Virus record (IMG/VR): IMGVR_UViG_3300032288_004457
Location: 1-34,282 of that record
DNA: 34,282 nt
Reading direction: 5' to 3' (one strand)
Origin: a virus
Position 1 is the first letter of the stretch, and every line of letters starts with the position of its first letter. The translations under genes and the position numbers were made by a program. This document shows, in pieces, positions 8,728 through 16,600 of the stretch. The notes under the pieces are model-generated. The model was not told the DNA's origin. It saw nothing but the letters and a program-made list of their open reading frames with translations, and did not search any database.

Positions 8728-9683
8728 AAAGAATTTATTTTATTTAATAATAATTCTTCCAAAGAGAATTCTTTAGTTTTCTTTAGTTCTTCGTAGAATT
8801 TTTCATAACCCATATCGGCAGCATCTTTATCTTTTAGATACATCATTTTTACCTGTATACCATTTTTTCTAAAGTATTCGGCTGCTTTCAATGCTTCGGT
8901 TATTGCATCATTATCTAATGAAATTATAATATCACTAACTCCACTCATAAAGATTTTCTCAACTAATTGTTTAGATGGAAACTTGCCTAAAAGTGGGATA
9001 GCATTTCTTTTAATTGTTATTGCATCAAACACACCCTCACAAAGTATAATCGGTTCATTCCAATTTACCTGTGATTCAAAACATATAATATTTTTACTGA
9101 TTGGTGGGTTTTTGTATTTCATTTTGTTTTCTGGGTAATAAGACCTAGAAACAAAGTAATTAAGTGAACCATCAGAATTATATGATGGAATAATTACTCT
9201 TTGCCCATACAACCCTTCTTTACAATATCCAATATTATATTTTACAATATCTTTCATTGTAATACCTCTTTGAGTAAGGTAATACATAGCATGTTTATAT
9301 TCAGGATTGAATCCTTTTGGTTCTTCTGATAAACTAATAAATTCTTTTGGAAGTTGAATGAATACCTTTGTATCAGCATCTTCTTGTTGTGGGGTATATT
9401 GAGAATCCCCATATATTTCTCTAATAATAGATATAGTTTTCCTGTCTACATCAAGTTTACGAAGTAGAGATGTCAGTTTTTTACCACCACTATTACAAGT
9501 CCAACAATGCCACTTTTGAGTTTCTGTATTTACCTGTAACTTTTGTTTATGGTGATTACAAAACGGACAATAAAATGCTAATTCGTTACCCTTTAATGTA
9601 AGATAACTACCCAACGTATTAGATAACGTGGATATTACGATATTTTTATCAGTTTGCTTCAACACAACTGTAATATACAACAA
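8724..9683 (-). CDS. DNA primase (Cys4 zinc finger plus TOPRIM)
   Basis: This protein makes RNA primers for lagging-strand synthesis. Numbered from the longest frame, the zinc finger has C39, C42, C60 and C63 (YCPFC and WHCWTC), the four-cysteine form of T7 gp4 and T4 gp61. The TOPRIM catalytic fold has CEGVFD (E216), SLDNDA (D257, D259) and LKDKDAAD near 284-290. No helicase domain is fused, so a separate helicase is expected elsewhere in the genome. The frame has no early ATG. The first possible start is TTG at 9683, but GTG at 9665 (residue 7) is attractive because a GTATATTAC element sits four bases before it, exactly as before the UvdE ATG. It overlaps the SbcD-SbcC gene by four bases. 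Confidence 0.9.
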   Translation of the reverse strand: MLYITVVLKQTDKNIVISTLSNTLGSYLTLKGNELAFYCPFCNHHKQKLQVNTETQKWHCWTCNSGGKKLTSLLRKLDVDRKTISIIREIYGDSQYTPQQEDADTKVFIQLPKEFISLSEEPKGFNPEYKHAMYYLTQRGITMKDIVKYNIGYCKEGLYGQRVIIPSYNSDGSLNYFVSRSYYPENKMKYKNPPISKNIICFESQVNWNEPIILCEGVFDAITIKRNAIPLLGKFPSKQLVEKIFMSGVSDIIISLDNDAITEALKAAEYFRKNGIQVKMMYLKDKDAADMGYEKFYEELKKTKEFSLEELLLNKINSL

Positions 9684-9706
9684 ATATTTGATATTACCAA
9701 ATATTT
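9670..9706 (-). promoter_or_regulatory. Candidate promoter region before the primase
   Basis: Two copies of CAAATATTT (plus strand, 9681-9689 and 9698-9706) lie 17 bases apart, the spacing of paired promoter boxes or of binding sites on nearly the same DNA face. Just downstream, GTATATTAC (minus strand, 9678-9670) also occurs before the UvdE gene. No ATATTTATAT motif is present. It may be an early or middle promoter, read by host polymerase, for primase and nuclease. Function is inferred. Confidence 0.35.
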
Positions 9707-9717
9707 ACATAAGTATT

Positions 9718-10134
9718 TTATTCAGAAAACCAAGAATCTGGTATTTCCTTATCTGCATACTTAAATCCATGCTTATCACACCAATCTCCATAGGTGGTTT
9801 TGGATTTCTTATTGATTTTGTTCTTTGAATTGGAAAACACGAATCGTATATCTAAATTAGGGTTTTGTTCTTTTACCAATAAGTGTTTCTTCCTATCAGC
9901 AATAACAAATCTACCCTTTGTTTCTACCCTAATACCATTTGGTAACTTAAAATCAGGATTGTAAGTATGTTCAGAAGCAGGTATAACATAAACCACTTTT
10001 TCTGACTCATATTCAACTGCAATTCCTTTACTTTCGATTTGTTTTGAAACGTTTTCCTCAAGACCTGACTTAAATCCATATTTCTTTGCAACCCATTTTG
10101 GATTGTTCTTTTTTGTAACTTTTTTCTTAGCCAT
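9718..10134 (-). CDS. T7 endonuclease I-type Holliday-junction resolvase
   Basis: A 138-residue homologue of T7 endonuclease I (gp3), which cuts four-way junctions and branched DNA. After a lysine-rich N-terminus the core reads SGLEENVSKQIESKG, then VIPASEHTYNPDFKLPNG, then VETKGRF. The PD-(D/E)XK residues are E26, D61, E71 and K73. They sit at a constant offset of six from T7's E20, D55, E65 and K67, so the enzyme should be active. RKKHLL, RFVFS and GDWCDKHGFKYADK further match the family. T4 itself uses the unrelated endonuclease VII (gp49), so this is a T7-type part in a T4-type genome. It lies nine bases after the 87-aa gene and probably shares its transcript. Its likely role is branch removal before packaging and in recombination. 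Confidence 0.95.
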   Translation of the reverse strand: MAKKKVTKKNNPKWVAKKYGFKSGLEENVSKQIESKGIAVEYESEKVVYVIPASEHTYNPDFKLPNGIRVETKGRFVIADRKKHLLVKEQNPNLDIRFVFSNSKNKINKKSKTTYGDWCDKHGFKYADKEIPDSWFSE

Positions 10135-10143
10135 TAAAACTTA

Positions 10144-10407
10144 TTAATCTTTTTTAGTTTGCTCACTATACTTTTTACCCTTAGCATCATTATAAGTAGG
10201 GCCCCACTCACCAACTCCGGCTCCATATCTTTTTGTAGATAATTTCTTTTCTAATTCAGATATTGATTTTTCATCTACTAAATTTGCTTCTTTACCATTT
10301 TTACCCTCCGAATAATATGGAGTCAAATCTCCAGGAGCAGCTTTTGCATCAACGGTTGATTTTACCTTTTGAAAATCACTATTGTATAATTCTATAATAC
10401 TAGGCAT
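10144..10407 (-). CDS. Small uncharacterised protein (87 aa)
   Basis: I do not recognise a family. The protein is hydrophilic, with MPSIIELYNSDFQK at the start, a helical stretch SISELEKKLSTKRYG in the middle and a Gly/Lys-rich, charged tail. There is no signal peptide or membrane segment. It starts 13 bases after a candidate late promoter and ends nine bases before the resolvase. It may be a minor virion or assembly protein placed at the end of the structural block, but nothing in the sequence proves that. Confidence 0.75.
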   Translation of the reverse strand: MPSIIELYNSDFQKVKSTVDAKAAPGDLTPYYSEGKNGKEANLVDEKSISELEKKLSTKRYGAGVGEWGPTYNDAKGKKYSEQTKKD

Positions 10408-10420
10408 ATTCTTTTCTTTT

Positions 10421-10430
10421 ATATAAATAT
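10421..10430 (-). promoter_or_regulatory. Candidate late promoter, 87-aa gene and resolvase
   Basis: Exact ATATTTATAT on the coding strand, 13 bases before the ATG at 10407, inside the 26-base gap after the 390-aa gene. It could transcribe the 87-aa and resolvase genes late, when junction resolution is needed. Confidence 0.5.
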
Positions 10431-10433
10431 AAA

Positions 10434-11606
10434 TTATGTGTCAAAACGGACAATAAAGTTAACAGTCAAATCATTTTCGGATTTTATTGGTTGTGGTAAC
10501 TTGGCAACGGCTACTAAATCACAATTATCATCATATAAACCTATTGTTGTAATAAATGGTGCTAAGAATGAGCCTGTTGAATCAACTGAACCACTTTCAA
10601 AATAATGTTCAAATCCACCAGATATAGATGATGTATACATTGATGGAATTCTATAATCCAAAATATCACCATTTTCTAATTGTGTTTTCTTTTTGATATA
10701 ACTTACTCCTGGATTTGTTACAACACTAACAGATTTACCATCGGAAGTTATGTATCTTTGAGTTTCTCTACCAACATTAACAATCGCAGTTGGGTTGGTC
10801 GAAACATTAAATTCATCTTGTTCCGATATTAGTAAATATTCATGTTCATAAATTGTTTTGGTTGATTTAAATGATAAATCCCAATTTGAATTTAATAAAG
10901 AACTAATTTCTTTGGTCATTACTATCAAACCTTGATTATAGAAAACATTACCAAATCTAATTACCTGTGCTTCTGGTTCTAAAAATGGAATATCATCAAC
11001 CAACATTAATCCAGATTCTATATCAAATGATTCGATTTGTAATTCATATAAAACTCCATCATAATTCATTGATAATATATTATTTTCAATATCAAATGTC
11101 AATGGGTCTAATTCTAATAATGAACCGGAATATGGATTATCCGCAATATCAATAAAATTTATAGTTTCATTTTCTACATCTATTTTTCCAAAATAAATTC
11201 TATCAGGAACATCACCAACCAAATTACCATATGTATCATCGAAGTAAGTTGTTCCATTATCTATTAAATTAACAGAACCTTTTTTAATTCCTTCACCAAC
11301 ATATATTTGTGGAATAGAAATTAATTTAGCAGAACCGCTTAAAAATCTTTCTTGTACTTTTGGTTTATTTGAATAATAATTTGTTTTTTCACCAAATCTT
11401 ATAAATGGATTATCTTCCAATCCATTATAAAATTGTGCTCTTAATTGTCCGTATATTGAGTTTTTAGGATATAAACCGGATAAATCTGAAGATTTTTCAT
11501 CGGCTTCCAACAGAGAAATTTCATTAGAACCACTATCAAAGTTCCATTCTTTGTATGCCTTAAAAGGTCTTATACTAATATCTGATTTGGGAATTCTTTT
11601 TAACAT
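10434..11606 (-). CDS. Structural protein, paralogue of the 414-aa protein at its C-terminus
   Basis: A 390-residue beta-rich protein, probably a virion or tail component. The last 40 or so residues contain TTIGLYDDNCDLVAVAKLPQ, closely matching TTVGLYDDANELLAVAKTSQ in the 414-aa protein upstream. Both sections are preceded by a Ser/Gly-rich stretch with an NPT motif and end in a short strand finishing RFDT or KLDF. The N-terminal two thirds differ, so the shared C-terminus looks like a common attachment or assembly module. The ATG at 11606 is only five bases from a candidate late promoter, so its message would be leaderless or nearly so. An intrinsic terminator separates it from the 414-aa gene. 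The specific role is unknown. Confidence 0.8.
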   Translation of the reverse strand: MLKRIPKSDISIRPFKAYKEWNFDSGSNEISLLEADEKSSDLSGLYPKNSIYGQLRAQFYNGLEDNPFIRFGEKTNYYSNKPKVQERFLSGSAKLISIPQIYVGEGIKKGSVNLIDNGTTYFDDTYGNLVGDVPDRIYFGKIDVENETINFIDIADNPYSGSLLELDPLTFDIENNILSMNYDGVLYELQIESFDIESGLMLVDDIPFLEPEAQVIRFGNVFYNQGLIVMTKEISSLLNSNWDLSFKSTKTIYEHEYLLISEQDEFNVSTNPTAIVNVGRETQRYITSDGKSVSVVTNPGVSYIKKKTQLENGDILDYRIPSMYTSSISGGFEHYFESGSVDSTGSFLAPFITTIGLYDDNCDLVAVAKLPQPIKSENDLTVNFIVRFDT

Positions 11607-11611
11607 ATCGT

Positions 11612-11621
11612 ATATAAATAT
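11612..11621 (-). promoter_or_regulatory. Candidate late promoter, 390-aa gene
   Basis: Exact ATATTTATAT on the coding strand, only five bases before the ATG at 11606. If the motif acts as a -10 element, transcription would begin at or within a few bases of the start codon. It follows directly on the terminator at 11632-11657, which fits a new transcription unit. Confidence 0.5.
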
Positions 11622-11631
11622 CTTATTAACT

Positions 11632-11657
11632 AAAAACCCACCCTTTTACAGGTGGGT
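11632..11657 (-). terminator. Intrinsic terminator after the 414-aa gene
   Basis: On the minus strand ACCCACC pairs perfectly with GGTGGGT (seven base pairs, plus-strand 11636-11642 with 11651-11657) around an eight-base loop. A run of T follows on the coding strand. It lies 24 bases beyond the stop at 11682 and is the clearest hairpin in the window, set in otherwise AT-rich DNA. Confidence 0.85.
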
Positions 11658-11681
11658 CTTAATTAGTTTATTATTCTCCGA

Positions 11682-12926
11682 TTAGAAATCTAATTTAACT
11701 TTAATTGCAATCTCTTTATCAAATGATTTTTCGATAGGTTGCGAAGTTTTAGCTACTGCCAATAATTCATTTGCATCATCATATAAACCTACTGTTGTAA
11801 TATAAACATGTGGGTCGTTTTCAAAAGTTGGATTAACAAAAGCACCTACTGAACCAGTTACGAATGTTGGGTTATTTGAAAAGTTAAATTCTCTGTTGTT
11901 TGCTCTTACAAAGTAATGAGATGTAGAAACATTTTCAGTTCTTCTCGCTTGGAAATCAGAACCACTATCCAATGCTTTTAAAAATGCAACACCACCAAAT
12001 TCAGGACTTCTATTAATATGATATACACCGGCTGCAGATGAAGTTGCTGCTGCTAATTCACTGCCAACAGATACACTCAATGCATTTGGATTCAATAAGA
12101 TGATACCCATATCTGGATAGAATAAACCATATCCTTGTCCGTTTGTAGGAGCTGAGTAGTTTGCAATTGATGCAGTTAATGCAGAACCAATATTCAACGA
12201 ACCACTAACCATATGATAAACTCTACCGGCAGTTGTTACATTTTCATCAGAACCACCACTATCATCAATTAATACGATTTCACCAGCTGTTCCTTTTAAT
12301 TTAATTGAAACGTTTCCTGGATCTAATCTTTCTTTATATCTAGCTCTATTTACATTAATTGCATAAAATGATGTTAAATCATGTCCACCTGCAGTTGAAC
12401 CTGTGTAAACACTAAATGCAGTATCACCCGTTCCTAATAATACATTCTTATATTGATTATAAGTTGCCAATGTAGGAACAGTTGATGCATCATCTTGTGT
12501 TAAGGTTGGTGCACCGAATCCTATTGAATCACCATAAGCAATTGAGAATTGAACCTCAGAAGCTTCAGATGAAGTTAATCCATTATATACATCTATGTAG
12601 TATTTACCACTAGTTGATGCAACTTGTGCAGATGATGTAAATGATGAACTTGGGTCTAATGAACCAGTATCACCACTCCATATTCCAGAAGTTACAATTT
12701 GTGTTCTATTTACTACTTTATCAATAGCACCGAACTTTTTGTAAATACCATTTGTTATAGTAGTTACATCCGCACTGATTTGCTCACCTTGACCTAAAAA
12801 TTGGTTGATGATACTTACCAATTGATTTGTATCAACCGGTGTTCCGTTTGTATTAGATGCACCTGCCAAGTATTGTGATAAATTACTTGCTAAAAGGGCT
12901 CCTCTATTATCTCTTATTACTGCCAT
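11682..12926 (-). CDS. Structural protein (414 aa), likely abundant
   Basis: A Ser/Thr/Ala/Gly-rich beta protein, probably part of the tail or virion surface. It opens with MAVIRDNRGALLASNLSQYL, followed by a helical region to about residue 75, then long beta-rich segments. Its C-terminus has HVYITTVGLYDDANELLAVA, the module shared with the 390-aa protein downstream. It forms a two-gene unit with the 207-aa gene (eight-base gap). That unit has its own candidate late promoter (13580-13588) and a strong terminator, a layout suited to high expression. No enzymatic motif is visible. The exact part of the particle it forms cannot be told from sequence alone. Confidence 0.8.
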   Translation of the reverse strand: MAVIRDNRGALLASNLSQYLAGASNTNGTPVDTNQLVSIINQFLGQGEQISADVTTITNGIYKKFGAIDKVVNRTQIVTSGIWSGDTGSLDPSSSFTSSAQVASTSGKYYIDVYNGLTSSEASEVQFSIAYGDSIGFGAPTLTQDDASTVPTLATYNQYKNVLLGTGDTAFSVYTGSTAGGHDLTSFYAINVNRARYKERLDPGNVSIKLKGTAGEIVLIDDSGGSDENVTTAGRVYHMVSGSLNIGSALTASIANYSAPTNGQGYGLFYPDMGIILLNPNALSVSVGSELAAATSSAAGVYHINRSPEFGGVAFLKALDSGSDFQARRTENVSTSHYFVRANNREFNFSNNPTFVTGSVGAFVNPTFENDPHVYITTVGLYDDANELLAVAKTSQPIEKSFDKEIAIKVKLDF

Positions 12927-12934
12927 AGTTTATA

Positions 12935-13558
12935 TTATTGAACGTAAGTTACTGTTACTGGAATAGTTTGTGAACCACCTGTTTCGTTACCATAAACTGT
13001 GATTGTTGTCTTTACAGTCGATGTTAATGATGGATTAGGGATAAATTTGAAAGATAAACCTTTAGCGATAGCTGCTGTTGCAGAAGCATTATCACCAATG
13101 AATACTGGAGTAGTTCCTGCATCACCGGTTACACCTTCACCCACAATATCACCCGCATTTTTGTTAGATAAAACAACAGTATATCCCATTGTTCTATTAC
13201 CTGCTGGCGATGTGGTTGGAGATAATGCAACTTCACCACTTCTTTGATTTACTGAAACATTAGGAACCCCAAATTCCACAACAGGAATTCTAGTTGTATT
13301 TTTTGGCAAAGTTACTAACTTATATTTCATTACTTGAGTTTCATCAGGATTAGCTTCCAATACAGGCATATTTTTAATAGCTGCATCATAATAAGCAGAA
13401 CCCAATGGATGTGCTGGTTCGTAAAGTGTGTAATCAATCTCATCATCTGCTAATGCAAATTGAGTGATGTTTAATCCTTGTCCAGCTGCTAACTTTTCTC
13501 TACCTTTTTTTGTTAAGATAGCATCAACTGTTAATTCGGTATTACTTAAATATCCCAT
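12935..13558 (-). CDS. Structural protein (207 aa), first gene of a two-gene late unit
   Basis: The N-terminus MGYLSNTELTVDAILTKKGR, followed by GLNITQFALADDEIDYTLY and a PLGSAYYDAAI segment, is of a type I associate with structural proteins of large tailed marine phages, though I cannot name a family. The C-terminal 60 residues resemble an Ig-like beta sandwich, ending TIPVTVTYVQ. There is no signal peptide or membrane segment. It sits between the giant 1651-aa protein and the 414-aa protein, eight bases from the latter. The ATG follows an A/T-rich leader about 20 bases after a variant of the late-promoter motif. The role is inferred from context. Confidence 0.75.
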   Translation of the reverse strand: MGYLSNTELTVDAILTKKGREKLAAGQGLNITQFALADDEIDYTLYEPAHPLGSAYYDAAIKNMPVLEANPDETQVMKYKLVTLPKNTTRIPVVEFGVPNVSVNQRSGEVALSPTTSPAGNRTMGYTVVLSNKNAGDIVGEGVTGDAGTTPVFIGDNASATAAIAKGLSFKFIPNPSLTSTVKTTITVYGNETGGSQTIPVTVTYVQ

Positions 13559-13578
13559 AGTATAATATTAATCTTTGT

Positions 13579-13588
13579 TTATAAATAT
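13579..13588 (-). promoter_or_regulatory. Candidate late promoter, 207/414-aa unit
   Basis: ATATTTATAA on the coding strand, 9 of 10 bases of the motif, in the 48-base gap before the 207-aa gene and 20 bases from its ATG. With the terminator at 11632-11657 it would define a 207/414 transcript. Confidence 0.5.
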
Positions 13589-13606
13589 AATTATTTTAAA
13601 ATTCCG

Positions 13607-16600
13607 TTATTCTACTTCCAAAATTGGTTCGTTAGCAGGTCTACCTGATTTATTAACTTTCAACGTATTAGGATTAGATGAGAATACTTCAATTGGTGGT
13701 GTTCCATCCAATGTTGTTGCCGAAGTATTTTTACTACCCAAATAATATGAATTTTTTAATCCAGTTGTTAAATCTGATGTATTTCTGTAATGTGTTGGTA
13801 AATATCCTGTTAATGGCTTTACCTCAACAATACTACCAGTTCCTGCATTTATAACTTTTGAACCCGAATATGGTTGTATATTTAATTCGGTTTCATAATA
13901 TACCGAAGATGTTAAATAATAACCACCTCTTGGGTCACCTTTTCCATTTATTTTAATTAATGGTGCAACAACATCTCTTCTTTTTTCTTGTTTGATTAAA
14001 TCAACTTTTACTCTATCTCTTTTAGTTATACCATCCGAATCAATGTATGTTCTAATTGCATATCCATTGTTGCCATATAAACCAAATCCAATTTCTTCAT
14101 AAGCTGACTGACCTACGATTTTTGTCATGCTGTAAATATCAATCTCACTTTGTATTGTTGCATCAAATTGAGCATCAATATCAACTTCGTATTGTAAATT
14201 TTCTGCGGTAGCTTGTGTATCATCGAAATAAACATATGAAGCAGTATATTGATAATTTTCTGCAATAGTTCTCTGAGTATCAGTTGTTGAAATCAATGAT
14301 TCGTATTGATTGTTTTCTGCAATAACATTTTCACTTAAGTTTGCATCTACAACACTTTCATATTGATTGTTTTCGGCAATTGTAATTGTAGTATCACCAT
14401 ATTTAATTTCCGTATCTAATTGATAATCATTTCCTGTTGGTTTTTTGTGTGCAACTTTACTTCTTTCTAAAAAATGTGGTTCAATCAATAAACCGGTAGT
14501 TGCTTTAACTCTTGCGGGTAACATCCTCTTAATATCTTCAAACATTGATTTCTCATATAGTTTTATTAAGTTGATGTATTCGTATATGTTTCTATTATCA
14601 AATCTTTTGAAATAATAATTTCTTAAAGAATCTAATTGTGAATAGTTTGGTTTATAATCATCGGATGGGTCACCAATATAGTTATCAATATTCAATCCAC
14701 CGAATGATTTTGCAATATCCATATTTAACTCTTTTGTAGGAGAGAAAAATAAACCAACTCTATTGGAATCCGTAGGTGATTGGTCAAATGCTTTCTTAGT
14801 TGCTCTACCTTTTGCAGATAAATCAGAAACTAATGTTTGTGATTCAAATCTAACTTTTTGTGTTTGAAATCTACTTGCTCCACCATCTGGATACGGCATC
14901 ACTACCGTTCTATCTATTGGTTCAAATTGGAATGGATAACTTGTCTTTGATGCATCAAATCCAATTGCAGTTGCATATAATAATGGTTCTATGTTTTCAG
15001 AATATAATGATGCCGTTGTTCCATTTTCATAATCATTTCTTGTCAATCCTGTTTCAAAATAGATATTTGTATCAACATTTATCAAAGATGATGTTTGTGC
15101 TAAATTTTTTGGATATTCAAAATCTAAACGGAAATACAAATCATCAACGGATGCCGATAAACTATTACCATTCACCATTTCCGGAAAAGAAACATGTTGA
15201 TAAAATACATCATCATTTAATTGTTCACTCCATAATCTAAATTCATCAACACTACCACTATAATTTCCACCCAATTCTAATAAACTTCCGGTATTCCAAT
15301 TAGTATACGAACTTGCAGTAATACTTTCTTCAAATATTGTTCTTTCTTTTTCCGATTGTCTTATAGATAATTTTAATCCGTTAGAACCACTACTAATTGC
15401 TACACCAAAAAATCTTCCATTAAATATTGGTTGCAATGATGATGATATTGTGTTTAATAATTGGTTAGAGCCAGAATATGTAAATTTAACTTGACCATAT
15501 TCATTATTTGTAGAACCACTAAGATATACACCCCATCCACTTCCTGAAATTAATGTTTGATAATTTGTATAATTTACAGGTTTAACAAATAATTCAATTG
15601 TATTGGGTTTTCTAAGTTTATCGGTATCTTTCCATTCCATTTGAATTTTAGAACTATTGTTCATCTTAAGTGCAGTAGTAACATTATCTATTAATAATTT
15701 ACCTTTTTGTTCTTCGGATACTTCAGGTCCACCAAATTCTAATATAGAAAGATTTGATGATGGTATACCATAACAAGCCAATAATGCGTAAATACCTTGT
15801 CTTGTACCTTTATGTTTTAATAAATATGGTAAGTTATTTGCTATTCTTCTCCAAACTTCATAATTTCTTTTCTTTGCAGGATTTGTGTTTACTTCATTTC
15901 CTTCACTATCTACACCAAATACCAAATTCCATAATTGATTATCTGCTGCTAAGTTTCTAGCATCCCAATTAAACGATTTTAATATATCATATAACAATTT
16001 ATCCGATATGTTTCCTGTGCTTTTGTATCCAAGTCCTCTACTTTTTTCAATTGATTTTGTGTGAAAATATATGTTATCAAAATGTTGTCCAATCATTGAG
16101 AAAAACAATAATAAATTTGCATTATTTTCATTATTTACAATATATTGTGGAATATTATTATTTATCCAATCAGGATTTTGAAAATCATGTTCTTCTGCTA
16201 ATTCAATAATATTATCATACCAATTTGAAACAATATTATTCGTCCAACTGATTCTATTTGTTCCATTAAATGGCCATGATAATGAACTTGATGTATGTAG
16301 AAAATTTTCAAAACCATCAAATGATTGAAGGATTTGATTTTTCTTTATTGTTTGTCTTTCAACTTCTTGAATAGATGCGATTGAACCGGTATAAGAACCA
16401 GAAGGGCCATTTGTATAATTTGTAGAAGCAGATATTATTAGATTATCATATAGTTCAATTAATTTTACTTTATAAACAAAATTATCTACTCTTTCCTTTG
16501 CAGAACTAAAATGTGTAAAGTTATTCCACAAATAAGTAGAACCACTTACATATTCAATATTTAAATCAATACTATCTATAAAGCTACCGCTTAAATATTT

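Noticed and set aside
14190-14400. CRISPR-like regular repeats
   Set aside because: The repeats are in frame within a protein, diverged at the DNA level and only four in number, so they are protein repeats.
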